A stretch of DNA of 64,000 nucleotides from positions 18,187 through 82,186 of the forward strand of contig CAYGRU010000011.1 in the NCBI GenBank assembly GCA_964352385.1. The letters run 5' to 3'. Source of the DNA: Pikeienuella sp964352385 (GTDB taxonomy: Bacteria > Pseudomonadota > Alphaproteobacteria > Rhodobacterales > Rhodobacteraceae). The position numbers were made by a program, and so were the translations under genes. Numbering within the stretch: position 1 is the first letter of the stretch; every line of letters starts with the position of its first letter. The notes below the pieces were generated by a model, which worked only from the letters and a program-made list of their open reading frames with translations, had not been told where the DNA came from and made no database searches. Positions 8,179-15,995 of this stretch are shown here, piece by piece.

Positions 8179-10398
8179 TCACCAGAACCGACCGATCGTT
8201 GCCTTGCCGAACCGATAGGCGCTGAGCGCAAGAGATCGTTTTTGCGTTTCGAATTTGTGCGGAGCAAGATTCGCCATCGCGCCGATGGCGGCATCGACAT
8301 AACGCGGGTCGATGCTGCGCGGTGCCTCCGGTCCGTCCGCGACGGCGCTGCGCCATTCATCGAACGGCACTTCGACATCATGCTCCGCCAGATAGGGCAG
8401 GGATTTGGCGGCGAATTCATCCAGCAGTTTCAATCGCGTCTCACGGCTCAGCAACTCAAAGCCCTTGGTGCGCGGCAGGCTTTCGGTCGCGGCAAGGAAT
8501 TCGGCGAGCGCGGCAGGTTTCTGAATGGGGTCGATCTGCGAAGCTGCGATCATCCGGCCTACGGCGACCTGTTCGGCGGTGGGCGAGACATAGGTCGCCC
8601 CGCCCTCGACCGCTTTCGCAGGGGCATCCAGCCCGAGCGATTCATAGAACCGATGCTCCAGACCTTGACGTCTCGCGTTCTCATAACTGATGAGGTCAAT
8701 CGTATCGTCACAAATGCGCCGCCAATCCTCAGTCAGAAACCGCAGGTCCGTCATCTGGCTGCCCAGTTCGGACGCAAACTGTTCGGCAGACCGCCGCGAC
8801 CAGCCATTGGACAGAAAGACCTGCTCACGGAAATAGCGGTCGATATACTCATCGGGGCGACGCACCACGCAGATCGCGCGCCGGCTGCCGAAAGCCGCGA
8901 AATACGCCCCGGCCCGTTCAATCTGTTTTGCGCGTTCCTGTGCGGTCACGTTGGGATAGCTGAAATTCTCGGCGCTGATCAGAACGCGATCACAGCCTGA
9001 ATGCGCGATCTCCTGCCAAAGCTGATCCAGAACCTCCGCCCGGTCATTGCGCATCGCGGCGACGATCCCGGCATGACCCGGCGTCGCCTCCCCCCGTTGG
9101 TTGTTCGTCACCGAACTGACGAAACCGGTTTTCGGGAACAGGATGCCATGTTGCTTCAACCGCTCGCGATCCTGACTGAGGATGCGCTGAAGAAAGGTCG
9201 ATCCGGTCTTGTGCAGGCCGATATGGAGGATCAGCTCCTTCCCCGCGAGCGACGATGCAACGGCGACCGTCCGGCCACGCGGCAACAATTGCGCCCGCCG
9301 CCATTCGTAAAGGTCCTTCCACCTGCCATCGCGCACCATCTCGAACGCCTCAAGCAGCATGGCCCGTGTGACAGCCTGATAGCCGCCCGAAACCTTGCCC
9401 AGATGCGAGATCACCAGCGTCGGCAAATCCGCAAAGACCGACCGACGCAGCGCCAACCCTTTCAGCGACGCCGACAGTCGTTGGCAGGCATCGGCGAGTT
9501 CCGGCGTACGTTCAGGGTCGAATTCCAGCACCCGCACATCCCACAGAACCCGCGAAATGGAGTGGTGGATTTCGCGCTGCAATACGATCTGCCGGTCGGC
9601 AGCCGTGCCCGCATAGGCCTTTGCGCTTTCGATACATTTGGTCAGAAGGTCGATCTGCATCGAGATGTCTTTGAACGCACGTTCGCCGGTGGTGATCGAC
9701 CCCATCCGACGCCGCCAGTTGCGCGCCGGAATATCCGAAAAGGAAATCGTGTCGGCCGCGAAAACACTGTCCAGCACGAAGAGGCGATCCTCGAACTTGC
9801 GCTGCGCCTCGTCGAACCGGATGGCCTTGTCGGTCAGGAACCCACGCCGATAGATCGAACACCAGGAGGAAACGATATACTGCGCCTCCGGGTTCTTGCG
9901 GATGTTCGTGTTGCGGATTTCGCGACCGAACAACTTGGTATCGCGGCCAAGCGGTACCTTGAACTCGCGCGCCTGAACAGCCGGCATGCTCGAAGGCACG
10001 GGCGCGACCATCGTCGGCGCATGGGTGATGTCCGACCCGCATGTGCTGGCAAAGGCCAGATTCTTTGCCAGCGCCCCGGCCACGAACGTATCGTCGGCGT
10101 CGAGAAAGGTGACGAAATCCTTCCTCGCGGCCTCGATCCCTGTGTTTCGTGCCGCCGACAGGCCCCGGTTATGGCTGTGCGTCGCTACCCGGATCGGATA
10201 GGTCGCAGCGATCCCGGCCAGAAAGGCCTCGCTTGCAGGACCGGGATTATCATTGACGACGATAATTTCCATATCGTCGATCAGCTGCCCGATGGCGGAT
10301 CGGATGGCGTCCTCAAGATAGACCTCATCCTTGTAGAACGGGATGACGACGGAGAGAGAAGCCGGTTCGACCCGCTTTGCCCCTTTTGGCTTCGTCAT
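8179..10398 (-). CDS. Fusion of family 2 glycosyltransferase and sulfotransferase-like domain
   Basis: A protein of about 739 residues. Residues about 15-240 form a GT-A family 2 glycosyltransferase: it opens with LSVVIPFYKDE, has the VVNDNP strand, and the metal-binding DxD-type FLDADDT motif near residue 100. After an intervening alpha-helical segment, residues about 388 onward carry ELILHIGLHKTGSTFLQRIL, a sulfotransferase P-loop (KTGST) that should bind the 5-prime phosphate of PAPS. Such architecture would add a sugar and sulfate a surface glycan. The start is uncertain: the ATG at 10398 has GGAAG 9 nt upstream; in-frame ATGs at 10407, 10428 and 10512 exist but lack well-spaced ribosome sites. 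It lies downstream of fadJ on the same strand but is functionally unrelated. Confidence 0.82.
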   Translation of the reverse strand: MTKPKGAKRVEPASLSVVIPFYKDEVYLEDAIRSAIGQLIDDMEIIVVNDNPGPASEAFLAGIAATYPIRVATHSHNRGLSAARNTGIEAARKDFVTFLDADDTFVAGALAKNLAFASTCGSDITHAPTMVAPVPSSMPAVQAREFKVPLGRDTKLFGREIRNTNIRKNPEAQYIVSSWCSIYRRGFLTDKAIRFDEAQRKFEDRLFVLDSVFAADTISFSDIPARNWRRRMGSITTGERAFKDISMQIDLLTKCIESAKAYAGTAADRQIVLQREIHHSISRVLWDVRVLEFDPERTPELADACQRLSASLKGLALRRSVFADLPTLVISHLGKVSGGYQAVTRAMLLEAFEMVRDGRWKDLYEWRRAQLLPRGRTVAVASSLAGKELILHIGLHKTGSTFLQRILSQDRERLKQHGILFPKTGFVSSVTNNQRGEATPGHAGIVAAMRNDRAEVLDQLWQEIAHSGCDRVLISAENFSYPNVTAQERAKQIERAGAYFAAFGSRRAICVVRRPDEYIDRYFREQVFLSNGWSRRSAEQFASELGSQMTDLRFLTEDWRRICDDTIDLISYENARRQGLEHRFYESLGLDAPAKAVEGGATYVSPTAEQVAVGRMIAASQIDPIQKPAALAEFLAATESLPRTKGFELLSRETRLKLLDEFAAKSLPYLAEHDVEVPFDEWRSAVADGPEAPRSIDPRYVDAAIGAMANLAPHKFETQKRSLALSAYRFGKATIGRFW

Positions 10399-10544
10399 AC
10401 CGGTCATCTTCCGAACAGGCTCCTGCATTCCCAGACTGGAACGCGGTTGCCACGGCAACAAGTGGTCGTCAATAGACACCGGCACCACAAGGTGCGCCGG
10501 TGTCACTGGCATCAGTCAAGGCGCATCGCGGCCTTTGACGGGCA

Positions 10545-12758
10545 TCAGGCCGCTTTGGCGGCCTTCCCGAACCGGCCGTAGAACGTCTCCCCCTTGTCGG
10601 CCATGTCGCGCAGCAGCGCAGGCGCGTTGAACCGGGGGCCGTGTTTCTGGGCGAGGCTGTCGCAAATCTCGACAACCCTTTTCGTCCCCAGAATGTCGAT
10701 CCACGAGAACGGCCCACCGGACCACGGCGCGAAGCCCCAGCCGAGGATCGCTCCGACATCGCCTTCGCGAATGTCTTCAAGCACGCCTTCCTCAAGCGCC
10801 TTCACCGCCTCCAGCACCTGCGCCAGCATCAGGCGATGCTGCACTTCGGTGACGTCGGGCTGTTCGTCCGCCAGCGGGAACTTGTCGTGAATCCCGCGCC
10901 AGAGGCCAGTGCGCTTGCCCTTGTCGTCATAGTCGTAATAGCCCGCCTTGGTCTTGCGGCCCAAACGGCCCAGATCGAACAGGTGCTGGACCACATCGTC
11001 GCCATCGCTTTCGGGGTAATCCTTGCCCATCGCCTCTTTCGTCGCGCGCATGATCTTCTCCGCGAGGTCCACGGCGGTTTCATCGCCAAGCTGGATCGGG
11101 CCGAGCGGGAAGCCAAGCTGCTTGGCGGCATTTTCGATCAGCGCGGGTTCGATCCCCTCTGCGACCATCCGGTTGGCCTCACCGCCATAGGGGATGATGC
11201 AGCGGTTGGCATAGAAGAACCGGGCATCGTTGACGACGATCGGCGTCTTCTTGATCTGACGGACGAAATCCAGCGCCTTGGCGACCGCTTCCGGCCCGGT
11301 GTTCTGGCCCTTGATGATCTCCACCAGCGCCATCTTTTCAACGGGCGAAAAGAAATGGATGCCGATGAAGCGGGTATCGTCGCGCGACGCCTTCGCCAGA
11401 TCGCTGATCGGCAGGGTGGAGGTGTTGGAAGCGAAAATCGCATCGGCGGGAATTTCCGCCTCCGCCAGTTTCGTCACCGCCGCCTTGACGCCCATATCCT
11501 CGAACACCGCCTCGACGATCAGGTCGGCACCGCTCAGCGCCTTGTAATCGGGGGTCGCGGTGACGCGGGACAGGATGTCGGCCTTCACGTCCTCGGTAAT
11601 CGCCTTCTTCTTCAAACCGTCGTCGAGGATCGCAGTGATCTTGGCCAGACCCGCATCGGCGGCATCCTGATCGCGGTCCATCAACACCACCTCGATGCCC
11701 GCACGGGCGGAGACGAAGGCGATGCCCGCGCCCATCAGACCTGCGCCGAGGACACCGACCTTCTTCACGCGCATGTCCGGCACGTCCTTCGGGCGCACCG
11801 CGCCCTTTTCCAGTGCTTCCTTGTTCAGGAACAGCGACCGGATCATTGCCCCGGATGAAGGGTTCATCAGGATATTGGTGAACCAGCGCGCCTCGATCCG
11901 GATCGCGGTGTCGAAATCGACGCAAGCGCCTTCGTAGATCGCGCTCATCAGCGCCTTCGGGGCCGGATAGGCACCCTGCGTGCGCCCGTGGATCATCGCG
12001 ATCCCACCCGCCATCGTCTGGAACCCGGAAGGGTGATAGGGCGCGCCGCCCGGCATCTTGTAATCCTTGGCATCCCACGGCTGCACGCAATCGGCATCAG
12101 TCGCGCTCAGCACCCATGCCTTCGCCTTCGCCAGCAATTCCTCTGCCGGGACGACTTCGTGCACCACGCCAGCGGCCTTCACCTTGGCGGGCGACATCAT
12201 CTTGCCCTCGAACAGGAAGGGCGATGCGCCCATGACGCCCAGCATCCGGATCAGGCGGGTCGTGCCGCCCGCGCCGGGGAAAATCCCGACGAGGATTTCC
12301 GGCAGGCCGATCTTGGCCTTCGGATTATCCGCCACGAACCGGCGATGGCAGCAAAGGCCCAGTTCCAGCCCGATTCCCGCCGCCGTGCCGGGCGAGGCCC
12401 AGGCGACAGGCTTGCCGCCTTTCTTGGTCTTGAAGTCCATGCCTGCAAGCTCGATCTTCCGCATCAGCTTGTGCATGTCCATGACCATGCTGAACATGGC
12501 CTCGGCAGGGTTGCCGCCCGATGCCTCGGCTTCGGCGCGGGCCTTGCCGAGGATGTTCAGATCCATGCCGCCCGCGAAATCCTTCTTGGCGGAGGTCAGG
12601 ACAACGCCCTTCACCGCGTCATCTGCGAAGGCCTTATCGAATGCCGCGTTCAGCTCCTCCAGCCCCTGCCCGTTCATCACGTTCATGTTCGCGCCGGGCA
12701 GGTCCCAGGTGATGGTAGCGACGCCGTCGGCGTCTACGTCGTAGTTGAAAATGGTCAT
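10545..12758 (-). CDS. fadJ: Fatty acid oxidation multifunctional enzyme: enoyl-CoA hydratase / 3-hydroxyacyl-CoA dehydrogenase
   Basis: A 737-residue bifunctional beta-oxidation enzyme that hydrates trans-2-enoyl-CoA and oxidises L-3-hydroxyacyl-CoA with NAD. The N-terminal crotonase domain (about 1-290) contains the oxyanion-hole region KKDFAGGMDL and FPGAGGTTRL; the Rossmann domain starts with VGVLGAGLMGAGIA near residue 320, followed by the HFFSPVEKM motif and the C-terminal 3HCDH domains. The ATG at 12758 is favoured over a frame extension to 12797 because GAGGAG lies 6 nt ahead and the extension would overlap the thiolase stop. The thiolase gene ends only 10 bp upstream, so the two form an operon and probably a functional alpha/beta complex. 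Confidence 0.95.
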   Translation of the reverse strand: MTIFNYDVDADGVATITWDLPGANMNVMNGQGLEELNAAFDKAFADDAVKGVVLTSAKKDFAGGMDLNILGKARAEAEASGGNPAEAMFSMVMDMHKLMRKIELAGMDFKTKKGGKPVAWASPGTAAGIGLELGLCCHRRFVADNPKAKIGLPEILVGIFPGAGGTTRLIRMLGVMGASPFLFEGKMMSPAKVKAAGVVHEVVPAEELLAKAKAWVLSATDADCVQPWDAKDYKMPGGAPYHPSGFQTMAGGIAMIHGRTQGAYPAPKALMSAIYEGACVDFDTAIRIEARWFTNILMNPSSGAMIRSLFLNKEALEKGAVRPKDVPDMRVKKVGVLGAGLMGAGIAFVSARAGIEVVLMDRDQDAADAGLAKITAILDDGLKKKAITEDVKADILSRVTATPDYKALSGADLIVEAVFEDMGVKAAVTKLAEAEIPADAIFASNTSTLPISDLAKASRDDTRFIGIHFFSPVEKMALVEIIKGQNTGPEAVAKALDFVRQIKKTPIVVNDARFFYANRCIIPYGGEANRMVAEGIEPALIENAAKQLGFPLGPIQLGDETAVDLAEKIMRATKEAMGKDYPESDGDDVVQHLFDLGRLGRKTKAGYYDYDDKGKRTGLWRGIHDKFPLADEQPDVTEVQHRLMLAQVLEAVKALEEGVLEDIREGDVGAILGWGFAPWSGGPFSWIDILGTKRVVEICDSLAQKHGPRFNAPALLRDMADKGETFYGRFGKAAKAA

Positions 12759-12768
12759 GACAGCCTCC

Positions 12769-13980
12769 TCACACCCGCTCGATGATCGTGGCGGCACCCA
12801 TGCCGCCCGCGACGCACAAGGTCGCCAGCGCAGCGCCGCCGCCGGTGCGTTCCAACTCGTCCAGCGCGGTGCCGATGATCATCGCGCCGGTCGCGCCCAG
12901 CGGATGGCCCATCGCGATGGAGCCGCCATTCGGGTTCACCTTGGCATGGTCCGCTCCGAATTCCTCAATGAACATCAGGGGGACAGCGGCGAAGGCTTCG
13001 TTGACTTCGAATGTGTCGAAGTCGGAAATCGACATGCCGCTTTCCTTCAGGATCTTCTGCGTCACCGGCACCGGGCCGGTCAGCATGATCGCCGGTTCCG
13101 AACCGATTTTCGCTGTGGCACGGATACGGGCGCGAGGGGTCAGGCCGAGGCGTTCGCCAGCTTCCTTCGATCCGATCAGAACAGCGGTCGCACCGTCAAC
13201 GATACCCGACGAGTTGCCGGCGTGGTGCACGTGGTTCACCCGCTCGATTTCCGGATAACGGAGCTTCATCACAGCGTCGAAGCCCGGCATCGTCTCGCCC
13301 ATCATGGCAAACGAGGCGGACAGCGCCCCGAGCGACTGCATGTCGGTGCCGGGGCGGATGAATTCGTCATGATCGAGGATCGGAATGCCGTTCTGATCGC
13401 GCACCGTCATCACGGATTTGGCGAAGCGGCCTTCCTCCCATGCCTTCGCGGCGCGCTTCTGGCTTTCGACCGCATAGGCGTCCACGTCATCGCGGCTGAA
13501 ACCGTATTTCGTGGCGATCAGGTCGGCGGACACACCCTGCGGCGCAAAATAGCTGCCCATCGCAAGGTAAGGATCGACCGCCAGCGCACCGCCGTCGGAG
13601 CCCATCGGAATGCGGCTCATCATCTCCACCCCGCCAGCGACATAGAGATCACCGGCACCGGCGCGGACCTGATTGGCGGCGAGGTTCACCGCCTCCATGC
13701 CCGACGCGCAGAAACGGTTGATGTGGAGGCCCGGAACAGACGTGTCCCACCCCGCGTAAAGGACAGCGGAGCGGGCGAGGCACGCGCCCTGCTCGCCCAC
13801 GCCGGTGACGCAGCCAAGGATCACATCCTCCACCTGGCTGGTGTCGAGATTGTTGCGGTCTCGCAGTTCGTTCAGGACATTCGCGGCCATCCGCACGGAG
13901 GTGACTTCATGAAGCGAGCCATCCTTCTTGCCCTTGCCGCGCGGGCTGCGCACGGCGTCGAAAATGTAAGCGTCGATCAT
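12769..13980 (-). CDS. fadA: Acetyl-CoA C-acyltransferase (thiolase)
   Basis: A 403-residue thiolase that cleaves 3-ketoacyl-CoA with free CoA in the last step of beta-oxidation. Catalytic residues are present: the nucleophilic Cys in NRFCASGMEAVN, the His in GHPLGATGAM and the C-terminal Cys in CVAGGMGAATI. Full length for the family. AAGGAG lies 7 nt before the ATG. It is the first gene of the fadA-fadJ pair and is preceded on the same strand by the glutathione transferase gene after 38 bp, so the island may be transcribed as one unit. A degradative role is inferred from the fadJ partner; biosynthetic thiolases are similar in sequence. Confidence 0.93.
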   Translation of the reverse strand: MIDAYIFDAVRSPRGKGKKDGSLHEVTSVRMAANVLNELRDRNNLDTSQVEDVILGCVTGVGEQGACLARSAVLYAGWDTSVPGLHINRFCASGMEAVNLAANQVRAGAGDLYVAGGVEMMSRIPMGSDGGALAVDPYLAMGSYFAPQGVSADLIATKYGFSRDDVDAYAVESQKRAAKAWEEGRFAKSVMTVRDQNGIPILDHDEFIRPGTDMQSLGALSASFAMMGETMPGFDAVMKLRYPEIERVNHVHHAGNSSGIVDGATAVLIGSKEAGERLGLTPRARIRATAKIGSEPAIMLTGPVPVTQKILKESGMSISDFDTFEVNEAFAAVPLMFIEEFGADHAKVNPNGGSIAMGHPLGATGAMIIGTALDELERTGGGAALATLCVAGGMGAATIIERV

Positions 13981-14018
13981 TGTTTTGCTCCTTAGGGGAG
14001 GGGAGTTGAAAGCAGGTG

Positions 14019-14654
14019 TTATTGCGGCCGCGCCGGACCCAGCATCAGGTCATAGGGGGCCTTCCAGCCCGGCAGTCCGGAAATGCGGGTCAGCCAGGCG
14101 TCGATATTTGGAAAGGCCTTGCGATCAAACCCGAACGGTTCTTCATAGAAAAGATACCCGCAGCAGGAAAAATCAGCGTTGGTGACGCTGTCGCCAACCA
14201 GCCAGTCACGCCCTTCAAGCGCGGTGTTCAGGGTGGTGTAGGCGGCCTGCAACCGGCCCAGATTGAACTCGATCACCTGCGCCGGGCGTTTTTCCTCGGG
14301 CAGGAAATTCATCAGGAAACGGGTCAGGCCCGCCATAGATGAAAGCTGGTGGTTGTCGAACAGAACCCAACGAAGAATTTCGCGCCGTTCGGTGCTGTCG
14401 CGCCCGCCGAACTTGCCGGATTTTTCCGACACATAATCTTGAATGACACCGGACTGCGCCAGTTTCAGATCACCGTCGATCAGCGCCGGAGCCTGCCCGG
14501 CGGCATTGACGTTCGCCCGATAGGCGTCGGAGCGGGCTTCGCCCTTGAAGAAATCGACCTTCACAGGTTCCCAGTCGAGGCCGGAGAGCGACAACGGTAG
14601 CGCCGCCTTGTAGGAATTGCCGCTTTCGCCGAAGCAGTAGAGTTTCATGGTCAT
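14019..14654 (-). CDS. Glutathione S-transferase family protein
   Basis: A 211-residue cytosolic protein with an N-terminal thioredoxin-like domain (KLYCFGESGNSYKAALPLSL, then the cis-proline region QAPALIDGDLKLAQSG with the Gln/Ser residues that contact glutathione) and an all-alpha C-terminal domain. Predicted to conjugate or use glutathione on an electrophilic or CoA-linked substrate. GGGAGAG lies 6 nt upstream of the ATG at 14654; an internal ATG two codons later is less well placed. It sits between the acyl-CoA dehydrogenase and thiolase genes, so a role in handling reactive acyl-CoA intermediates is possible but not shown. Confidence 0.9.
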   Translation of the reverse strand: MTMKLYCFGESGNSYKAALPLSLSGLDWEPVKVDFFKGEARSDAYRANVNAAGQAPALIDGDLKLAQSGVIQDYVSEKSGKFGGRDSTERREILRWVLFDNHQLSSMAGLTRFLMNFLPEEKRPAQVIEFNLGRLQAAYTTLNTALEGRDWLVGDSVTNADFSCCGYLFYEEPFGFDRKAFPNIDAWLTRISGLPGWKAPYDLMLGPARPQ

Positions 14655-14684
14655 TCGTGTCTCTCCCGGTTTTCTGCTCCCACC

Positions 14685-14755
14685 GTCCCGGTCTTGAACC
14701 GGGACCCCGATGGTGAGCGCGCTGAACTTCGAGGCCCCGGTTCAAGACCGGGGCG
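14685..14755. repeat. REP-like palindromic pair (inverted repeat)
   Basis: Two copies of a GC-rich palindrome in opposite orientation lie in the 114-bp gap between the acyl-CoA dehydrogenase and GST genes. The 17 bp at 14687-14703 (CCCGGTCTTGAACCGGG) are the exact reverse complement of 14736-14752, and each arm is itself almost self-complementary around a short centre. This is the form of a bacterial interspersed extragenic palindrome pair. Its other copies would lie outside the window; none was noticed within it. It could also act as an mRNA 3-prime stabiliser within a polycistronic transcript. Confidence 0.7.
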
Positions 14756-14768
14756 ACAGTAAACATGT

Positions 14769-15923
14769 TCACAATTTCCGCGAAATCAGGTCCTTCATGA
14801 TCTCGTTCGTGCCGCCATAAATGCGCTGAACGCGGGCGTCGGTCCACATTTCCGCAATGTCATATTCCATCATGTAGCCATATCCGCCGTGAAGCTGAAC
14901 ACATTCGTCGATCACGCTCATCTGCAGATCGGTGGTCCAGTATTTCACCATCGCCGCCGTCTCCACCGACAGCTCGCCCCGCAGATGTGCCGCGATGCAA
15001 CTGTCGAGGAAAGTGCGCGCGACCACGGTGTTGGTCTTGCATTCCGCCAGTTTGAACTTGGTGTTCTGGAAATCCATGATCCTCTGGCCGAAGGCTTGGC
15101 GTTCCTTGACGTATTCGATGGTCTTGCGCACCGCGCCTTCCATGGCGCCGACGGCACCGCAGGCGATCAGCAGGCGTTCCTGCGGAAGCTGCTGCATCAT
15201 CTGGTAAAAGCCCTGGTTTTCCTCGCCGCCCAGAATGTTCTCCGGCGGAACGGGCACGTTGTCGAAGAACAGTTCGGACGTATCGGCGGCTTTCAGCCCG
15301 ACCTTGTCGAGGTTGCGGCCACGGGTGAAACCCTCCGCCCCGTCCGTCTCGACCGCGATCAGGGACACGCCTTTCGACCCCTGCGACGGATCGGTCTTGC
15401 ACGCGACGAGGATGATGTCGGCGTGCTGGCCACAGGTGATGAAGGTTTTCTGCCCGGACACGCGATAGACGTTGCCGTCTCGCACTGCCTTGGTCTTGAT
15501 GCGCTGCACGTCGGACCCGCCCGAAGGCTCCGTCATCGCCAGTGCGCCGACCATCTCGCCCGATGCCATTTTCGGCAGCCAGCGCTTTTTCTGCTCTTCG
15601 GTGCCGCAGTTCAGGATGTAATGCGCCACGATACCGGAATGGATCGACTGGCCCCAAGAGGCGAGGTTATGGTGGTTCTGCACGAGGCTCAGCACCGCCT
15701 CATGGCCGAAATCGCCGCCCGCCCCGCCGTATTCCTCGGGGATCGACGCGCAGAGCAGGCCAATCTCGCCCGCCTCGTTCCAGACGGAACGGTCCATGAT
15801 CCCTGCCTTGCGCCAGCCTTCGGCGCGCGGCTTCCATTCGGTTTCGAGGAATTTCGACGCCGCGTCCTGAAACATGACGTGGTCTTCTTTCATCCAGTCG
15901 GATTTCAGATTTTCGAACTGCAT
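14769..15923 (-). CDS. Acyl-CoA dehydrogenase
   Basis: A 384-residue FAD enzyme that introduces the trans-2 double bond into an acyl-CoA, passing electrons to ETF. The family signatures AMTEPSGGSDVQ and QLHGGYGYM and the C-terminal RIYGGTNEIMKDLI are intact and length is typical of short/medium-chain members. GGAGGG lies 7 nt ahead of the ATG. It follows the larger DmdC-like dehydrogenase (stop at 15996) with a hairpin between them. Chain-length preference cannot be read from sequence by eye. The MerR regulator, thioesterases and fadAJ nearby place it in acyl-CoA or branched-chain catabolism. Confidence 0.93.
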   Translation of the reverse strand: MQFENLKSDWMKEDHVMFQDAASKFLETEWKPRAEGWRKAGIMDRSVWNEAGEIGLLCASIPEEYGGAGGDFGHEAVLSLVQNHHNLASWGQSIHSGIVAHYILNCGTEEQKKRWLPKMASGEMVGALAMTEPSGGSDVQRIKTKAVRDGNVYRVSGQKTFITCGQHADIILVACKTDPSQGSKGVSLIAVETDGAEGFTRGRNLDKVGLKAADTSELFFDNVPVPPENILGGEENQGFYQMMQQLPQERLLIACGAVGAMEGAVRKTIEYVKERQAFGQRIMDFQNTKFKLAECKTNTVVARTFLDSCIAAHLRGELSVETAAMVKYWTTDLQMSVIDECVQLHGGYGYMMEYDIAEMWTDARVQRIYGGTNEIMKDLISRKL

Positions 15924-15963
15924 GGCTGCGCCCTCCCCGGCGATTGTGTTTTGGATGCTGAAA

Positions 15964-15984
15964 GGGCGGCGTTTGCCGCCGCCC
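15964..15984 (-). terminator. GC-rich hairpin between two acyl-CoA dehydrogenase genes
   Basis: An 8-bp perfect stem (GGGCGGCG at 15964-15971 pairing with CGCCGCCC at 15977-15984) with a 5-nt loop lies in the 72-bp gap after the DmdC-like gene. On the minus strand it is followed only by CTTT, so it is a weak or partial terminator, or an intercistronic stability element. Confidence 0.4.
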
Positions 15985-15995
15985 CTAGGTTCATA

